A DNA stretch of 64,000 nucleotides from Amycolatopsis taiwanensis DSM 45107 (GCF_000519205.1 NZ_JAFB01000010.1:191963-255962); one strand, 5' to 3'; counted from the stretch's first letter, positions 42,647 through 51,742 are shown. Made by a program: numbers and translations. Notes: generated from the letters alone by a model not told the origin.

Positions 42647-43513
42647 GTGGATCACGACGAAGCCCGCGCGCTCGCCTACCGGTGCCATCGGGCCACCGAC
42701 TCGCTGCACAGCCTGCTCTACTTCGCGCCCGAGGCGGAGGAGCGGTTCACCGCGGCCGGGCTGCGGCCGGGGCGGATGGGGTATTTCGCCAGCCGGTCGG
42801 CTCCGCTGGGGGCGGTCGGACCCGGCGTCGTGGCCGCGACGTTCTACAACTTCAACCCCGAGGTGATCGCGCGCCACATTCCGCGCGCCTGGAGCCTGGC
42901 GAAGCCGGAGCAGGTGCTGGCCGCACGGGCCGACGCGGTCGACGTGGTCATGCGGCGCCTGCTCGGAGAAGCGGTGTCCTCGCCGGAACTGGCCGAAGCC
43001 GCCGAACTGGCCCGGGCGGCCACCGAAGGGTGTACCGCGGAAGGCCGCCCGCTCTACGCCGGGAACGCCGAGCTCGACTGGCCGGCCGAACCGCATGCCG
43101 TGCTCTGGCACGCGATCACCCTGTTGCGCGAGTTCCGCGGCGACGGGCACATCGCCGCGCTGGTCGCGAACGGCCTGGGCGGGCTGCCCGCGTTGGTCAC
43201 CCACGTGGCCACCGGCAAGTCCTTCCGGCCGGTGTTCGCGAAGTCGCTGCGCGGCTGGTCCGACGAACAGTGGGCCGGTGCGGTCGCTCGACTGCAGGCG
43301 GAGGGGATCCTCGAAGGGGAAGCGCTTACCGATCGAGGCGTCGAGCTCAGGGCCCGGATAGAGGATCAGACCAACGCCGCCGCGGTCGGCCCTTGGCTGG
43401 TGCTGGGCGCCGAGCGGTCCGCCCGGCTGGCCGAGCTGTGCCGGGAACTGAGTCGCACGGCGATCGCGGCGGGCGCCTACCCACCCGATCTCTTCGCGGC
43501 ACCACGGGTTTGA
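42647..43513 (+). CDS. SCO6745-family protein
   Basis: A 288-residue actinobacterial protein of the SCO6745 type, related to MarR-like winged helices without an established function. It opens VDHDEARALAYRCHRATDSL, and motifs typical of the family include LRPGRMGYFASRSAPLG (about 40-56), VVAATFYNFNPEVIARHIPR (about 63-82) and the tail RLAELCRELSRTAIAAGAYP. GTG 42647 lies 7 nt after TAGCGT (42634-42639), so the mRNA is probably leaderless. Upstream frame extension would run through rnpB and is rejected. Confidence 0.85.
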   Translation: MDHDEARALAYRCHRATDSLHSLLYFAPEAEERFTAAGLRPGRMGYFASRSAPLGAVGPGVVAATFYNFNPEVIARHIPRAWSLAKPEQVLAARADAVDVVMRRLLGEAVSSPELAEAAELARAATEGCTAEGRPLYAGNAELDWPAEPHAVLWHAITLLREFRGDGHIAALVANGLGGLPALVTHVATGKSFRPVFAKSLRGWSDEQWAGAVARLQAEGILEGEALTDRGVELRARIEDQTNAAAVGPWLVLGAERSARLAELCRELSRTAIAAGAYPPDLFAAPRV

Positions 43514-44036
43514 TGCTGTGCGCGTTCAGGGGAGGAGATCCCACCGCCACCAATCACACGCTGGCATGAACCACGGAAATTCCGCGACTCAGCGTGATCA
43601 TCGCGGGAGCGGAAAGCGGTACCAGAATCGGCGGCCTGCGGGGCCGGGTGATCCACCGACCGTGGGGACCGGTGACAGCCGGGTATGGCACATGCCATCG
43701 AACGGGGCATGACACACTGTCGGCATTGCGATCCAGCGACCTGTTCACAAACCCAGAGTGAGCTGAGGACTCGTCGGAGGGTGAGTTCGCACTCGAACTA
43801 CGAAATACGGGTGGTCGGGGTTAATCCCGGGCGGCGTTGCAACGATGATGGAGGGCGACCAAACTCAGCGAGACTGACCGTACTGTGCCTGGTGTGAATG
43901 GACTGCCCTCAAACGGAGAGCACTTTGACCGTTACGACACGTGACGCCATGATGATCTAGACCAGACCGGACAATCTCCGCCCACCGTGAGCCCGCCGGG
44001 CTCACCCGACACACTCCTCGCACCCAGGAGTACGCG
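43514..44036. other. Noncoding leader before the secretion locus
   Basis: A 523-bp segment without a supportable gene. Visible elements are a TTGACC -35-like hexamer at 43924-43929 and a perfect hairpin GTGAGCCC-GCC-GGGCTCAC at 43987-44005. The hairpin lies 32 bp before the first gene of the secretion-like locus and could be a leader attenuator or protein-binding site. No tRNA, att-like or riboswitch sequence could be recognised. Confidence 0.5.
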
Positions 44037-44303
44037 ATGACCCTGATGACTGTCGTCCAAGTGGCCGCCGAAGGCGAGCTCAAGACCAGAGGCGTCCAGA
44101 ACTGGATACTCGACAACATTATCCCGCTGGTACTGCTGGCCGTCGCGTTGCTGCTGCTCTGGCTGGGCGGCGGCAAGGGCGACAACGCCGGTGTCATGCG
44201 CCGCCTGGCCGGGGTGGTGATCGCCCTGGCGATCATCGGCCTTGCCGTGAGCGGACTGGGCGTGAACGTCGGCCAGTGGATCGCCGGCCTGTTCACCGGT
44301 TGA
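44037..44303 (+). CDS. Small two-TM protein, pilin-like (VirB2/TrbC topology)
   Basis: An 88-residue protein with a polar N-terminus (about 1-25). TM1 is about 26-46 (NIIPLVLLAVALLLLWLGGG), followed by a short basic loop (KGDNAGVMRRL). TM2 is about 58-80 (AGVVIALAIIGLAVSGLGVN). This is the topology of VirB2/TrbC pilins, although sequence similarity is not evident by eye and there is no cleavable signal. The ATG at 44037 has AGGAG in its leader. It is the first gene of the locus, 15 bp before the VirB3/PrgI-like gene. Confidence 0.65.
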   Translation: MTLMTVVQVAAEGELKTRGVQNWILDNIIPLVLLAVALLLLWLGGGKGDNAGVMRRLAGVVIALAIIGLAVSGLGVNVGQWIAGLFTG

Positions 44304-44318
44304 GCGCGGGGGACGCGC

Positions 44319-44738
44319 GTGCGGATTCGAACCGATGACGAGGTCTACCGCGTCGACGCGGTCTGGTTGGGACCACCCAAGGCGACCTTCCCATGGCGGG
44401 CCCGCTACGTCGCCTGGGGCGTGGGTATCGCGGTCTTCGTGGTGGTGCTGGCCGTCGAGCGGCAGCTGCGCATCCCGTTCGGGTTCTTTTCCACGGCGTG
44501 GGCCTTCGTCGCAACGATCTTGATCACCCGGTTGATCACCGCCAAGATCAACCACGAGCGCCCGCTGGGCGCGGTGTTCGCCATGTGGCTACGTGAGTTG
44601 CACACGCCAAGGGAGCGAACGCGAGGGGGCGGCGGCGCGGCCAGCGCCACCAAGATCCGGGTGACCGCGCACCGACCCCTGCCCAAGCACAAAAGGCAAC
44701 AGCTCTTGCGCCATTCCCCGGCGCCGGTCAGGAGGTAG
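44319..44738 (+). CDS. VirB3/PrgI-like membrane protein
   Basis: A 139-residue protein with two adjacent TM segments (about 32-50, YVAWGVGIAVFVVVLAVERQ; and about 57-74, FFSTAWAFVATILITRL). A basic cytoplasmic tail of about 60 residues (RTRGGGGAASATKIRVTAHR) follows. Size, topology and position directly before the VirB4 ATPase match the PrgI/VirB3/TcpE class. The GTG at 44319 follows GGGGGAC. Probably an inner-membrane adaptor that docks VirB4; this is inferred from gene order. Confidence 0.65.
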   Translation: MRIRTDDEVYRVDAVWLGPPKATFPWRARYVAWGVGIAVFVVVLAVERQLRIPFGFFSTAWAFVATILITRLITAKINHERPLGAVFAMWLRELHTPRERTRGGGGAASATKIRVTAHRPLPKHKRQQLLRHSPAPVRR

Positions 44739-44741
44739 CCG

Positions 44742-47618
44742 TTGTTCGGTCGTGGCGCACGCCGGAGGAAAGACGCACGGGGGGCCGGCCAGTGGCACAG
44801 CCAGGCGGGCACCCCGGCCGGCCGGGGCGGGCCGGCGAAACCGACGACGGCCAACCGGCGGTTGCCCGGAGAGCAGGCCATCCCCAACTACACCCCCTCG
44901 ATCGCGCTCCGCAGCATCGACGGGCACCTGGTGCGCACCGGCCATGAGGTCTACGCCTGGTACCGGCTGGCCCCCCAGCGCTGGTCGTTTCGCTCGGACT
45001 CGCAGCGCCGGGAGCTGATCGCGGCGATCGCGGGCCAGTACGCCGAGTTGCAGGGCCGCTGGTTGCACCTGCGGGTGACGGCCCGGCCGTATCCGATCCG
45101 GATGTGGGCCGAGGCGCACGTGCACAACGCGCTGGGCCGGCCCCAGGACGTGCCGGGTGCGCTGTCCTTCGACGACTACCTCATCGGCGAGCAACAGCAG
45201 CTGATGGGCCGCTCGATGGCCGAGAAGGAGGTCTACCTCGGCGTTCAGGTCCAGACCCGCCGCATGGTCGACCGCGCGGTGGAAAGCGCCGCGCCGCTGC
45301 TGCGCCGGATCCTCCCGGAGGCGGTGGACGCCGAGCTGACCGCGCTGGATTCCGAGGTCGACCATCTGGACCAGGTCATCGGCTCGTCCGGGCTGGAGGG
45401 ACGGCCGGTGCACGCCGAGGAGATGTCCTGGCTGATGCACCGCTCGTGCTCGCTCGGCCTGCCCGCCCCGCGGAACCTGCCCGCGGTACCCGGCGCGGCC
45501 TGGGAACCCGAGGACCTGGCCAGCTTCACCGACGCCGCCGACTTCTACGCCGAGCCCTACGCGCCCACGCTGACCGTGCGCGGTCGCACCGGCTCCAACG
45601 CCGGGATCGCGCGGCGCCTGGTGGTGCTCACCGTCGGGCAGATGCACGGGTTGCAGATCCCCGAGGTCGACGATCCGTGGGTGCAGCACGCGGACCGCCT
45701 GCCGGCCCCCGTGGAGTGGTCGGCGCGGATCTACGTGCGCCGGCCGGAGGAGGTGGCGGGCGAGCTGTCGCGCCAGATGAACAAGGTGCGCTCACAGGTC
45801 AAGCACTACACCGACGAGCACGAACTCGAGCCGCCGCAGTCGCTTTCCCGGCAGGCTTCCCGCGTGCTCGAGATCGACGACGAGATGACCTCCGGGTTCA
45901 CCGCGCTGGCCACCCGGGTGCGATCCTGGTGGCGCCTGGCGGTTTCCGGCGCGACCGACCGGGAAGCCTTGCGGCTGGCCCAGCAGTTGCTGGACCTGTA
46001 CAAGCCGAAGATCGCCATCGAACATCCCGAGGCGCAGTACGCGCTGGCGCGCGAGTTCATTCCGGGTGAACCGCTGGCCTCCTCCGCCTACATGCGGCGG
46101 GGGTCGGTGGTCTGGGCCGCCGCCGCGGTGCCGACGGCGACCGCGGAAGTCGGCGACCGCCGCGGCATCCTGCTCGGCGAGACCTGCACGGCGACCCGGC
46201 GCCCGGTCGCCTGGGACCCGTGGATGGCCCAGGAGATCCGCGATGGTTCGGGCCTGACCGCGATGGTCGCCGGCCTGGGTGGCGGGAAATCGTTCTTGGG
46301 CGGCGGGATCGTCTACAAGACGCTGCGCGCCGGCGCGCACTGGACGCTGCTGGACCCGTCCGGCCCGCTGTCCAGACTGTGCGACCTGCCCGAGATCCGG
46401 CCGTACGCGCGCCCGATCAACCTGCTCAACGCCCAGCCCGGCATCCTCAACCCGTATCGGGTGGTGGCCGAGCCCATGCTCGAGCACTTCATGGACGAGG
46501 ACGACCCGGAGCGCGCCTGGCGCCGGGAACGGGCGTTGGCCGGTGCGACCCGGCGGCGGCTCGTGCTCGACGTGCTGACCGGGGTCCTGCCCTTCGAAGT
46601 GGCCCGCATGCCACAGAGCCGCATCGTGCTGCTGCGCGCGGTCCGTGCCGTCGGTGGCCGCTACGACGCCGACCCCGGCCAGGTCATCGACGCGCTGCGC
46701 CGGGATTCCAGTGAGCATCACGAGCACGCGGTCGTGGTCGCCGACTTCCTGGACGAGATGCGCGAACGGATGTCGCTGCTCATCCCGGAAACCGACGCCG
46801 ACCCCTACGCCGAAACCCGGGACGACCGGTTGACCGTGCTGACCATGGCGGGCCTGACCCTGCCCAAGGACGGGGTCGGCCGCGAGCACTGGACCGACGC
46901 CGAGGCGCTCGGCGTGGAGATGCTCAACCTGGCCGCTTGGCTGACCCAGCGTTCGGTCTACGAGAAGCCCAAGGACCAGCGCAAGGGCGTGTGGATCGAC
47001 GAGGCGTTCTTCCTCTCCGAGGTGCCGACGGGCCGGGTACTGATGAACCGGTTCGCGCGTGACTCGCGTAAATGGAATGTGCGGGTGCTGCTGTCCTCGC
47101 AGATTCCCGCGGACTTTCTGCGGATCCAGGGTTTCGTGGCGCTGCTGGATTCGGTTTTCGTGGGCCGGCTCGACGACGAAGAGGCGCAGGCGGACGCGCT
47201 GCGGCTGTTGAAGGTGCCGGTAGGCGTGGGCTACGAGCAGGTCGTGTCCGCCCTGGGCCGCCGGCCCGGCGCGCATCGGGGTATAGAGCGGGACCGGGAG
47301 CCACGCCAGTTCATCTTCGGCGACGGCGCCGGTGGCGTGGAACGCATCCGGGTCGACTTTTCCGGCCCGCATCTCGAGCACCTGCGCGCGGTCATGGACA
47401 CCACGCCGGGCGCCAAGGACGCATCGCCCGCCGACCGCGGCCGGCCACCCGAACCCGAAAGCGAGGTGCCCGCGCCGGTGCCCGCGCCTGAAGACGAAGA
47501 GTTCGAAGCCGATCTGGAGCTGGCGGCCGAGCAGGAGGTCGGCCTCACCGAGGAGCAGCTCCTCGCGGAGCAGGAGCACGTCACGGCAGGCAAGCGCGGC
47601 GGCTGGGATGCGCCATGA
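44742..47618 (+). CDS. VirB4-like secretion ATPase
   Basis: A 958-residue cytoplasmic ATPase of the VirB4/TraC/AAA_10 class that powers T4SS assembly and substrate export. The N-terminal domain (about 50-440) is the VirB4 non-ATPase part. The ATPase domain has Walker A GLGGGKS at 511-517 and Walker B VWIDEAFF with Asp753-Glu754. The RDSRKWNVRVLLSSQIPADF motif (about 772) follows, then a sensor-like region, and the protein ends in an acidic, Pro-rich tail (about 900-958). TTG 44742 lies 4 bp after the preceding gene, and the stop overlaps the next ATG (47615). At this size it resembles conjugative VirB4s rather than FtsK/TraB translocases. Confidence 0.88.
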   Translation: MFGRGARRRKDARGAGQWHSQAGTPAGRGGPAKPTTANRRLPGEQAIPNYTPSIALRSIDGHLVRTGHEVYAWYRLAPQRWSFRSDSQRRELIAAIAGQYAELQGRWLHLRVTARPYPIRMWAEAHVHNALGRPQDVPGALSFDDYLIGEQQQLMGRSMAEKEVYLGVQVQTRRMVDRAVESAAPLLRRILPEAVDAELTALDSEVDHLDQVIGSSGLEGRPVHAEEMSWLMHRSCSLGLPAPRNLPAVPGAAWEPEDLASFTDAADFYAEPYAPTLTVRGRTGSNAGIARRLVVLTVGQMHGLQIPEVDDPWVQHADRLPAPVEWSARIYVRRPEEVAGELSRQMNKVRSQVKHYTDEHELEPPQSLSRQASRVLEIDDEMTSGFTALATRVRSWWRLAVSGATDREALRLAQQLLDLYKPKIAIEHPEAQYALAREFIPGEPLASSAYMRRGSVVWAAAAVPTATAEVGDRRGILLGETCTATRRPVAWDPWMAQEIRDGSGLTAMVAGLGGGKSFLGGGIVYKTLRAGAHWTLLDPSGPLSRLCDLPEIRPYARPINLLNAQPGILNPYRVVAEPMLEHFMDEDDPERAWRRERALAGATRRRLVLDVLTGVLPFEVARMPQSRIVLLRAVRAVGGRYDADPGQVIDALRRDSSEHHEHAVVVADFLDEMRERMSLLIPETDADPYAETRDDRLTVLTMAGLTLPKDGVGREHWTDAEALGVEMLNLAAWLTQRSVYEKPKDQRKGVWIDEAFFLSEVPTGRVLMNRFARDSRKWNVRVLLSSQIPADFLRIQGFVALLDSVFVGRLDDEEAQADALRLLKVPVGVGYEQVVSALGRRPGAHRGIERDREPRQFIFGDGAGGVERIRVDFSGPHLEHLRAVMDTTPGAKDASPADRGRPPEPESEVPAPVPAPEDEEFEADLELAAEQEVGLTEEQLLAEQEHVTAGKRGGWDAP

Positions 47619-49792
47619 GCACCGTGTTGACTCTGGCAACCGTGCTCGCCGTCGCGGCGGGTTGGCACGCGCTCGGCAAACGTCTTCGTCCGGCCATGCG
47701 GACGAGCGACAAGGTTGCCCCCGGCCTCAGGTCCCGCCGGCCTGACGACCGGGTGCCCGGCGACAAGTGGGGAGACCGGCGTGGTGACCGGGTGTCCGCG
47801 GCGCGATCGCGTCCCGGGCGCCGGCCCCATGGCCGTAAAAGACCGAGCAGGTTACCCGCGCTGATCGCGGCGGCCCTGCTGTTCGGCCTGCAGGCCGTGG
47901 CGTTCGCGCCGTCCGCGTCCGCCGCGGCGTGCGGCGAAGCGCCCAACCCGGAGCGCCCCGGCGCGGGCATGGTCGGCGCCATAGATCCGCCGGCGACCCA
48001 CGGTGAGGACGGCAGCGCCTACCTCGATTACAGCTACGCCGGCATGGTCTGGGACACCTACCAGACCGACTGCGGGCCGTTGTCGGGGATCGCCAGCCCG
48101 AACTCGACCATCGACACCTGGGCCGGCAACCAGCTGTTCAACGTCGCGAAAAACATTGTGGGCGCGACGAACTCGCTGCACTACACGGTGATGGAAGGCG
48201 GGTTGCTGAACCCGATCTACAACGCCGTGAAGTCCGGCGCGGAGAAGGTCTACAACAACATCTACGCCCAGTTGTTCGGGCTGGCCGCGCTGCTGCTGGC
48301 GATCATGATGTTCCGGAACATCTGGCGTGGCGACCTGTCCTCGGTCAGTAAACGCGGCCTGTACGCGCTCGCTGCGATGTGGCTGGCCGCGTCCTCACTG
48401 GCGATGTTGCGGTATTTCGATCCGATCGACCGGACGATCGTCCAGACCACCACGAACATGCAGGCTGGATTCGTCGACGACTCGGCGAACCGGATTGTGC
48501 GTGAGATCCTGCCGACCGACCTGCATACCCATGTGGTTTACGACAACTGGCTGCGTGGCGAGTTCGGCTCGCCGGACGCGACGCAGGCCCAGCAGTTCGG
48601 CCGCCCCTTGCTGGACGCCCAGGCCTTCACCTGGACACAGCTGCGCAACGGCGACGACGCCAACCAGTCCGTTGTGGACGGGAAGAAGGCGGCGTACAAG
48701 AACATCTCGACCCAGTTGGGGCCGGTGAGCGGGTACTTCACCGGTGAGGACGGTAGCCGGACCGGCGCCGGCTTCCTGGCCTTGGCGCAAAGCCTGGTGT
48801 ATGCGCTGTTCCAGTTACTGGCCAAGGCTTCCGTGCTCCTGGCACAGGTACTCATCCGGCTCTTCGCGCTGACCGCGCCGCTGATCGGCCTGGTCGCGTT
48901 GGTGCACAACGACATCCTGCGCCGGGTGGCGAAGGTGATCGGCGGGGTCGGGTTCAACCTGCTGGTGCTGTCCGTGCTGGCCGGCGTCCATGCCCTGTTG
49001 CTGCAGGCGATCTTCGCCGCGGGCAGTTCGCTGACCATACTGACCCAGATGGTGCTGGCGGGGCTGGTCACCGTGCTGCTGTTCCTGGTGGGACGGCCGG
49101 TCCGGCGGCTGTGGCAGATGGTGGAGATGTCGGTGGGCATGGTCGGCACGTCGATTCCCGCACCCAGCGGTGGGCTCTTCTCGCGGTTTCGGCGCAAGCC
49201 CGGACCGACGCCGCAGGACGAGTTCTGGCAGAACGTGCGTGACTCCGAGGACGGCGACGGCGAGCGGCCCGCGCTTTCCGGCGGCGGGCGGTTCCGTCCG
49301 GAAGCGACGATCTTCGCCAGCGCGCAACGGCTCGACGGCGCCGGTTCCATGGCCGCTCGTCCGGCCGCGGCCTGGTCCGGCGCGCCGTGGCCGGGTGGGG
49401 GACCGGCCCTGCGGGGCGGCCCTTCCCGGCGAGCGCTTCCCGCCGGTGGTGACGTTTCCGGAGCGCTTTCCGGCTATTCGCCGATGGACGGGCAGCCCGA
49501 TGCGTACGTGTATTCAGCCCCGCCCGGATCGACCCGGCGGGCGGACGCGATGTGGGTTCCGCCGCAACCACAAAGCCGGCGGGTGGACACGTCGCCGGTG
49601 TTCGACCGTGGTTGGGACGAGCCGGATCCGGTGGTCGTACCATCGCGCATCTCGAGTTCGGGAGCGCGCGCGCAGGCCGCACCCCAGCCGCGGCGGGTGG
49701 AGCAGGAAGTGGTCGCCGGGAGGCCCGTCTTCGTGCTGTACCGGCCTTCCCGGGGAATCGAACTGCGTGACACGGACGATTTGATGAGGTGA
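47615..49792 (+). CDS. VirB6/TrbL-like polytopic membrane protein
   Basis: A 725-residue protein. Residues 1-20 form a hydrophobic segment, and about 20-78 a basic, low-complexity linker. A signal-peptide-like stretch lies at about 80-105 (LIAAALLFGLQAVAFAPSAS then AAACGEA). An external domain of about 120 residues follows, then five or six TM spans between about 215 and 500 and a disordered Gly/Pro-rich C-terminus. This polytopic core is typical of VirB6/TrbL channel proteins. ATG 47615 overlaps the VirB4 stop. An internal GTG at 47792 (residue 60) would give a protein starting 20 residues before the signal peptide and could be a second or the true start. Confidence 0.7.
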   Translation: MSTVLTLATVLAVAAGWHALGKRLRPAMRTSDKVAPGLRSRRPDDRVPGDKWGDRRGDRVSAARSRPGRRPHGRKRPSRLPALIAAALLFGLQAVAFAPSASAAACGEAPNPERPGAGMVGAIDPPATHGEDGSAYLDYSYAGMVWDTYQTDCGPLSGIASPNSTIDTWAGNQLFNVAKNIVGATNSLHYTVMEGGLLNPIYNAVKSGAEKVYNNIYAQLFGLAALLLAIMMFRNIWRGDLSSVSKRGLYALAAMWLAASSLAMLRYFDPIDRTIVQTTTNMQAGFVDDSANRIVREILPTDLHTHVVYDNWLRGEFGSPDATQAQQFGRPLLDAQAFTWTQLRNGDDANQSVVDGKKAAYKNISTQLGPVSGYFTGEDGSRTGAGFLALAQSLVYALFQLLAKASVLLAQVLIRLFALTAPLIGLVALVHNDILRRVAKVIGGVGFNLLVLSVLAGVHALLLQAIFAAGSSLTILTQMVLAGLVTVLLFLVGRPVRRLWQMVEMSVGMVGTSIPAPSGGLFSRFRRKPGPTPQDEFWQNVRDSEDGDGERPALSGGGRFRPEATIFASAQRLDGAGSMAARPAAAWSGAPWPGGGPALRGGPSRRALPAGGDVSGALSGYSPMDGQPDAYVYSAPPGSTRRADAMWVPPQPQSRRVDTSPVFDRGWDEPDPVVVPSRISSSGARAQAAPQPRRVEQEVVAGRPVFVLYRPSRGIELRDTDDLMR

Positions 49793-49942
49793 CGGGGATG
49801 TCCGAGCATGAGTAGCCCGGTGTCAAGGCGCGGCAATCAAGGTGAGCACCACGCGCGCGCCTTTGTCGCGCCATCGGGGCGGCGGGGCGCCCGTGTGGAG
49901 GGCCTGACTGGATCTTGGATGGAGCGCCCCGTCGACACGATC

Positions 49943-50056
49943 AGGGGGTCTGGGGGGCTTGCCCCCAGTCGGGGCGTGGGGGCCGGGCCCCCACAAGACA
50001 AGGGGGTCTGGGGGCTTGCCCCCAGTCGGGGTGTGGGGGCCGAGCCCCCACAGGAC
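49943..50056. repeat. Family C G-run double-hairpin repeat, two tandem units
   Basis: Units at 49943-49999 and 50001-50056, about 90% identical. Each has CTGGGGGCTTGCCCCCAG (stem-loop) followed by GTGGGGGCCGAGCCCCCAC (stem-loop), so four hairpins follow one another. It lies in the 339-bp gap between the VirB6-like and VirB8-like genes, which otherwise has no gene. It could act as an intra-operon attenuator or mRNA-processing site. A third, degenerate unit occurs inside adnB. Confidence 0.85.
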
Positions 50057-50131
50057 ACAGTGGCGCGCAAACTCGCGAAGGAACTGCCGTGAGCGGGGTC
50101 GCCCGCGGCTTGCGGAAGAGCAGGTGAGCCG

Positions 50132-50728
50132 GTGCCGATTCGGACGAACCGTGGGCGAGCCGCCGTTTACCGCAGACTTTGGGGATTTCCGCTGCGCTCG
50201 CCCCGCCATCTCACGGGCACGGTCGTCGTCGTCGCGGCGTTGGTCATCGCGATCGGCATCGCGGTGCCGAAGCTGCTCGGTCATCGCGGTGGCGACGCAC
50301 CGGCGCCCGCGGGCGCACAGGGTGCTTCGAGCTCGTCGCAGCCGGCTCCGGACTCGACGACACTGCCGTTTTCGACGCGACTGACCGCCCCGCTGGTCCG
50401 GCCCAGCTCAGCGGCGCCCAACCCGGAGGCGTTGAACGTGGCCAACTTGTGGGCGCGGGCGTGGGTGAACCACTCGGCCGGGCTCACCCCGGCGCAGTGG
50501 CTCGACGGCTTGCGTCCTTACACCACCGAGGAGTACCTCGCCTCGAAGATGTCCACTGTGGATCCGGCGAACGTCCCGGCCACCGCGGTGACCGGTGATC
50601 CGGTCGTGGTCTCCTCCTACACCAGCTCGGTGCAGGTCGTGATTCCCACGAACGGGCCGAAGCTGTCCATCACGGTGTCTCGCACCGACGCCGGGTGGCG
50701 CGTGTCCGAATACGACCAGGCGAGCTGA
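50132..50728 (+). CDS. VirB8/TcpC-like protein
   Basis: A 198-residue bitopic protein. It has a short basic cytoplasmic N-terminus and one TM at about 30-52 (TVVVVAALVIAIGIAVPKLL). A Ser/Pro-rich linker (about 55-95) leads to an external domain of about 100 residues (ANLWARAWVNHSAGLTPAQW then LDGLRPYTTEEYL). The length and Trp-rich start of that domain fit the NTF2-like fold of VirB8/TcpC. GTG 50132 follows GCAGGTGAGCC. It ends 5 bp before the NlpC/P60 gene. Assignment is from topology and context. Confidence 0.6.
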   Translation: MPIRTNRGRAAVYRRLWGFPLRSPRHLTGTVVVVAALVIAIGIAVPKLLGHRGGDAPAPAGAQGASSSSQPAPDSTTLPFSTRLTAPLVRPSSAAPNPEALNVANLWARAWVNHSAGLTPAQWLDGLRPYTTEEYLASKMSTVDPANVPATAVTGDPVVVSSYTSSVQVVIPTNGPKLSITVSRTDAGWRVSEYDQAS

Positions 50729-50733
50729 GCGCG

Positions 50734-51732
50734 ATGCGGATAGGTCTCCTGGGCGGGGTTGTGGTGGCGGCGCTGGCCGCCGCAGTCATGACCGCCGGTG
50801 TGGTGGTCAAGGTCGTCACCGACCAGCAGTCCGAGCAGGCCAGGGGGATCACCGGTGTCAGCTGCGACGCGGCGATCGGGCCGACCCAGCCCGGGCAGGC
50901 GACCACGGCGGCGGGGCAGGCGGGCGTGCTGACGGCCGAGCAACGGCAGATCGTATCGTTGATCATCTCGATCGGGAAGCAGCGCAACCTGTCGCCGCGG
51001 GCCTGGCAGATCGCGATTCAGGCGGGCATGACCGAGTCCGGGCTGCGGAACCTCGATTACGGCGACCGGGACTCGCTGGGCATCTTCCAGATGCGCCCGT
51101 CGATGAATTGGGGGACCGTGGCGCAGCTGCAGGACCCGGTGTACGAGATCAACAAGTTCTACGACGTGCTGGTCTCGGTGCAGGGTTGGGATCAGTTGCG
51201 GCCGGGCACCTCGGCGCAGGCGGTGGAACGGTCGGCCTTTCCGGACCGGTACCACAAGTGGGAGCCAATGGCCTCGTACCTGGTGGAGAATGTCGGCCAG
51301 GTCAGTGGGACGACCGGCTGCGCCCAGAACGTCGGCCTGGCGTTGCCGCCGAACCAGGCGGCCGCCGCGGCGATCAAGTTCGCGTTGGGGGAACTCGGAA
51401 AGCCATACGTGTGGGGCGCGACCGGTCCGGACGCCTATGACTGTTCGGGTCTGATGCTGCGGGCGTACCAGGCTGCCGGAATGTCCCTCGACCGGGTGTC
51501 GGAGGACCAGTACAAGGACGGAGCGATGCTGCCGGTCCGCGATGCGCAGCCCGGTGACCTGCTGTTCTGGGGTTATGACCCGGCCAATCCGGCCACGATC
51601 CATCACGTGGCGATGTACCTTGGGGACGGAAAGATCGTGGAGGCTCAGCAGACCGGGGTGCCGGTCCACGTCCGTACGGTCTCGTTCACCGAGAAGGAAC
51701 TACTGCCCCAGGCCGTGCGGCCGGGTGTGTGA
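50734..51732 (+). CDS. Two-domain wall hydrolase: transglycosylase-like plus NlpC/P60
   Basis: A 332-residue secreted or membrane-anchored protein with an N-terminal TM/signal (about 5-27). Residues about 65-190 form a lysozyme/SLT-like domain with the catalytic Glu101 in GMTESGLRNL, then DSLGIFQMRPSMNWGT and SAFPDRYHKWE. Residues about 205-330 are NlpC/P60, with Cys237 in YDCSGLM and His291 in HHVAMYLGDGKIVEAQ. This is the dual muramidase-endopeptidase architecture of VirB1-type proteins in Gram-positive conjugation systems, which locally open the peptidoglycan. ATG 50734 is preferred. A family A repeat arm follows at 51743. Confidence 0.92.
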   Translation: MRIGLLGGVVVAALAAAVMTAGVVVKVVTDQQSEQARGITGVSCDAAIGPTQPGQATTAAGQAGVLTAEQRQIVSLIISIGKQRNLSPRAWQIAIQAGMTESGLRNLDYGDRDSLGIFQMRPSMNWGTVAQLQDPVYEINKFYDVLVSVQGWDQLRPGTSAQAVERSAFPDRYHKWEPMASYLVENVGQVSGTTGCAQNVGLALPPNQAAAAAIKFALGELGKPYVWGATGPDAYDCSGLMLRAYQAAGMSLDRVSEDQYKDGAMLPVRDAQPGDLLFWGYDPANPATIHHVAMYLGDGKIVEAQQTGVPVHVRTVSFTEKELLPQAVRPGV

Positions 51733-51742
51733 GGGGGCGTAA

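Noticed and set aside
43514..44036. Possible c-di-AMP or other riboswitch before the secretion locus
   Set aside because: The conserved cores I know for such riboswitches are not visible; only a simple hairpin is clear.
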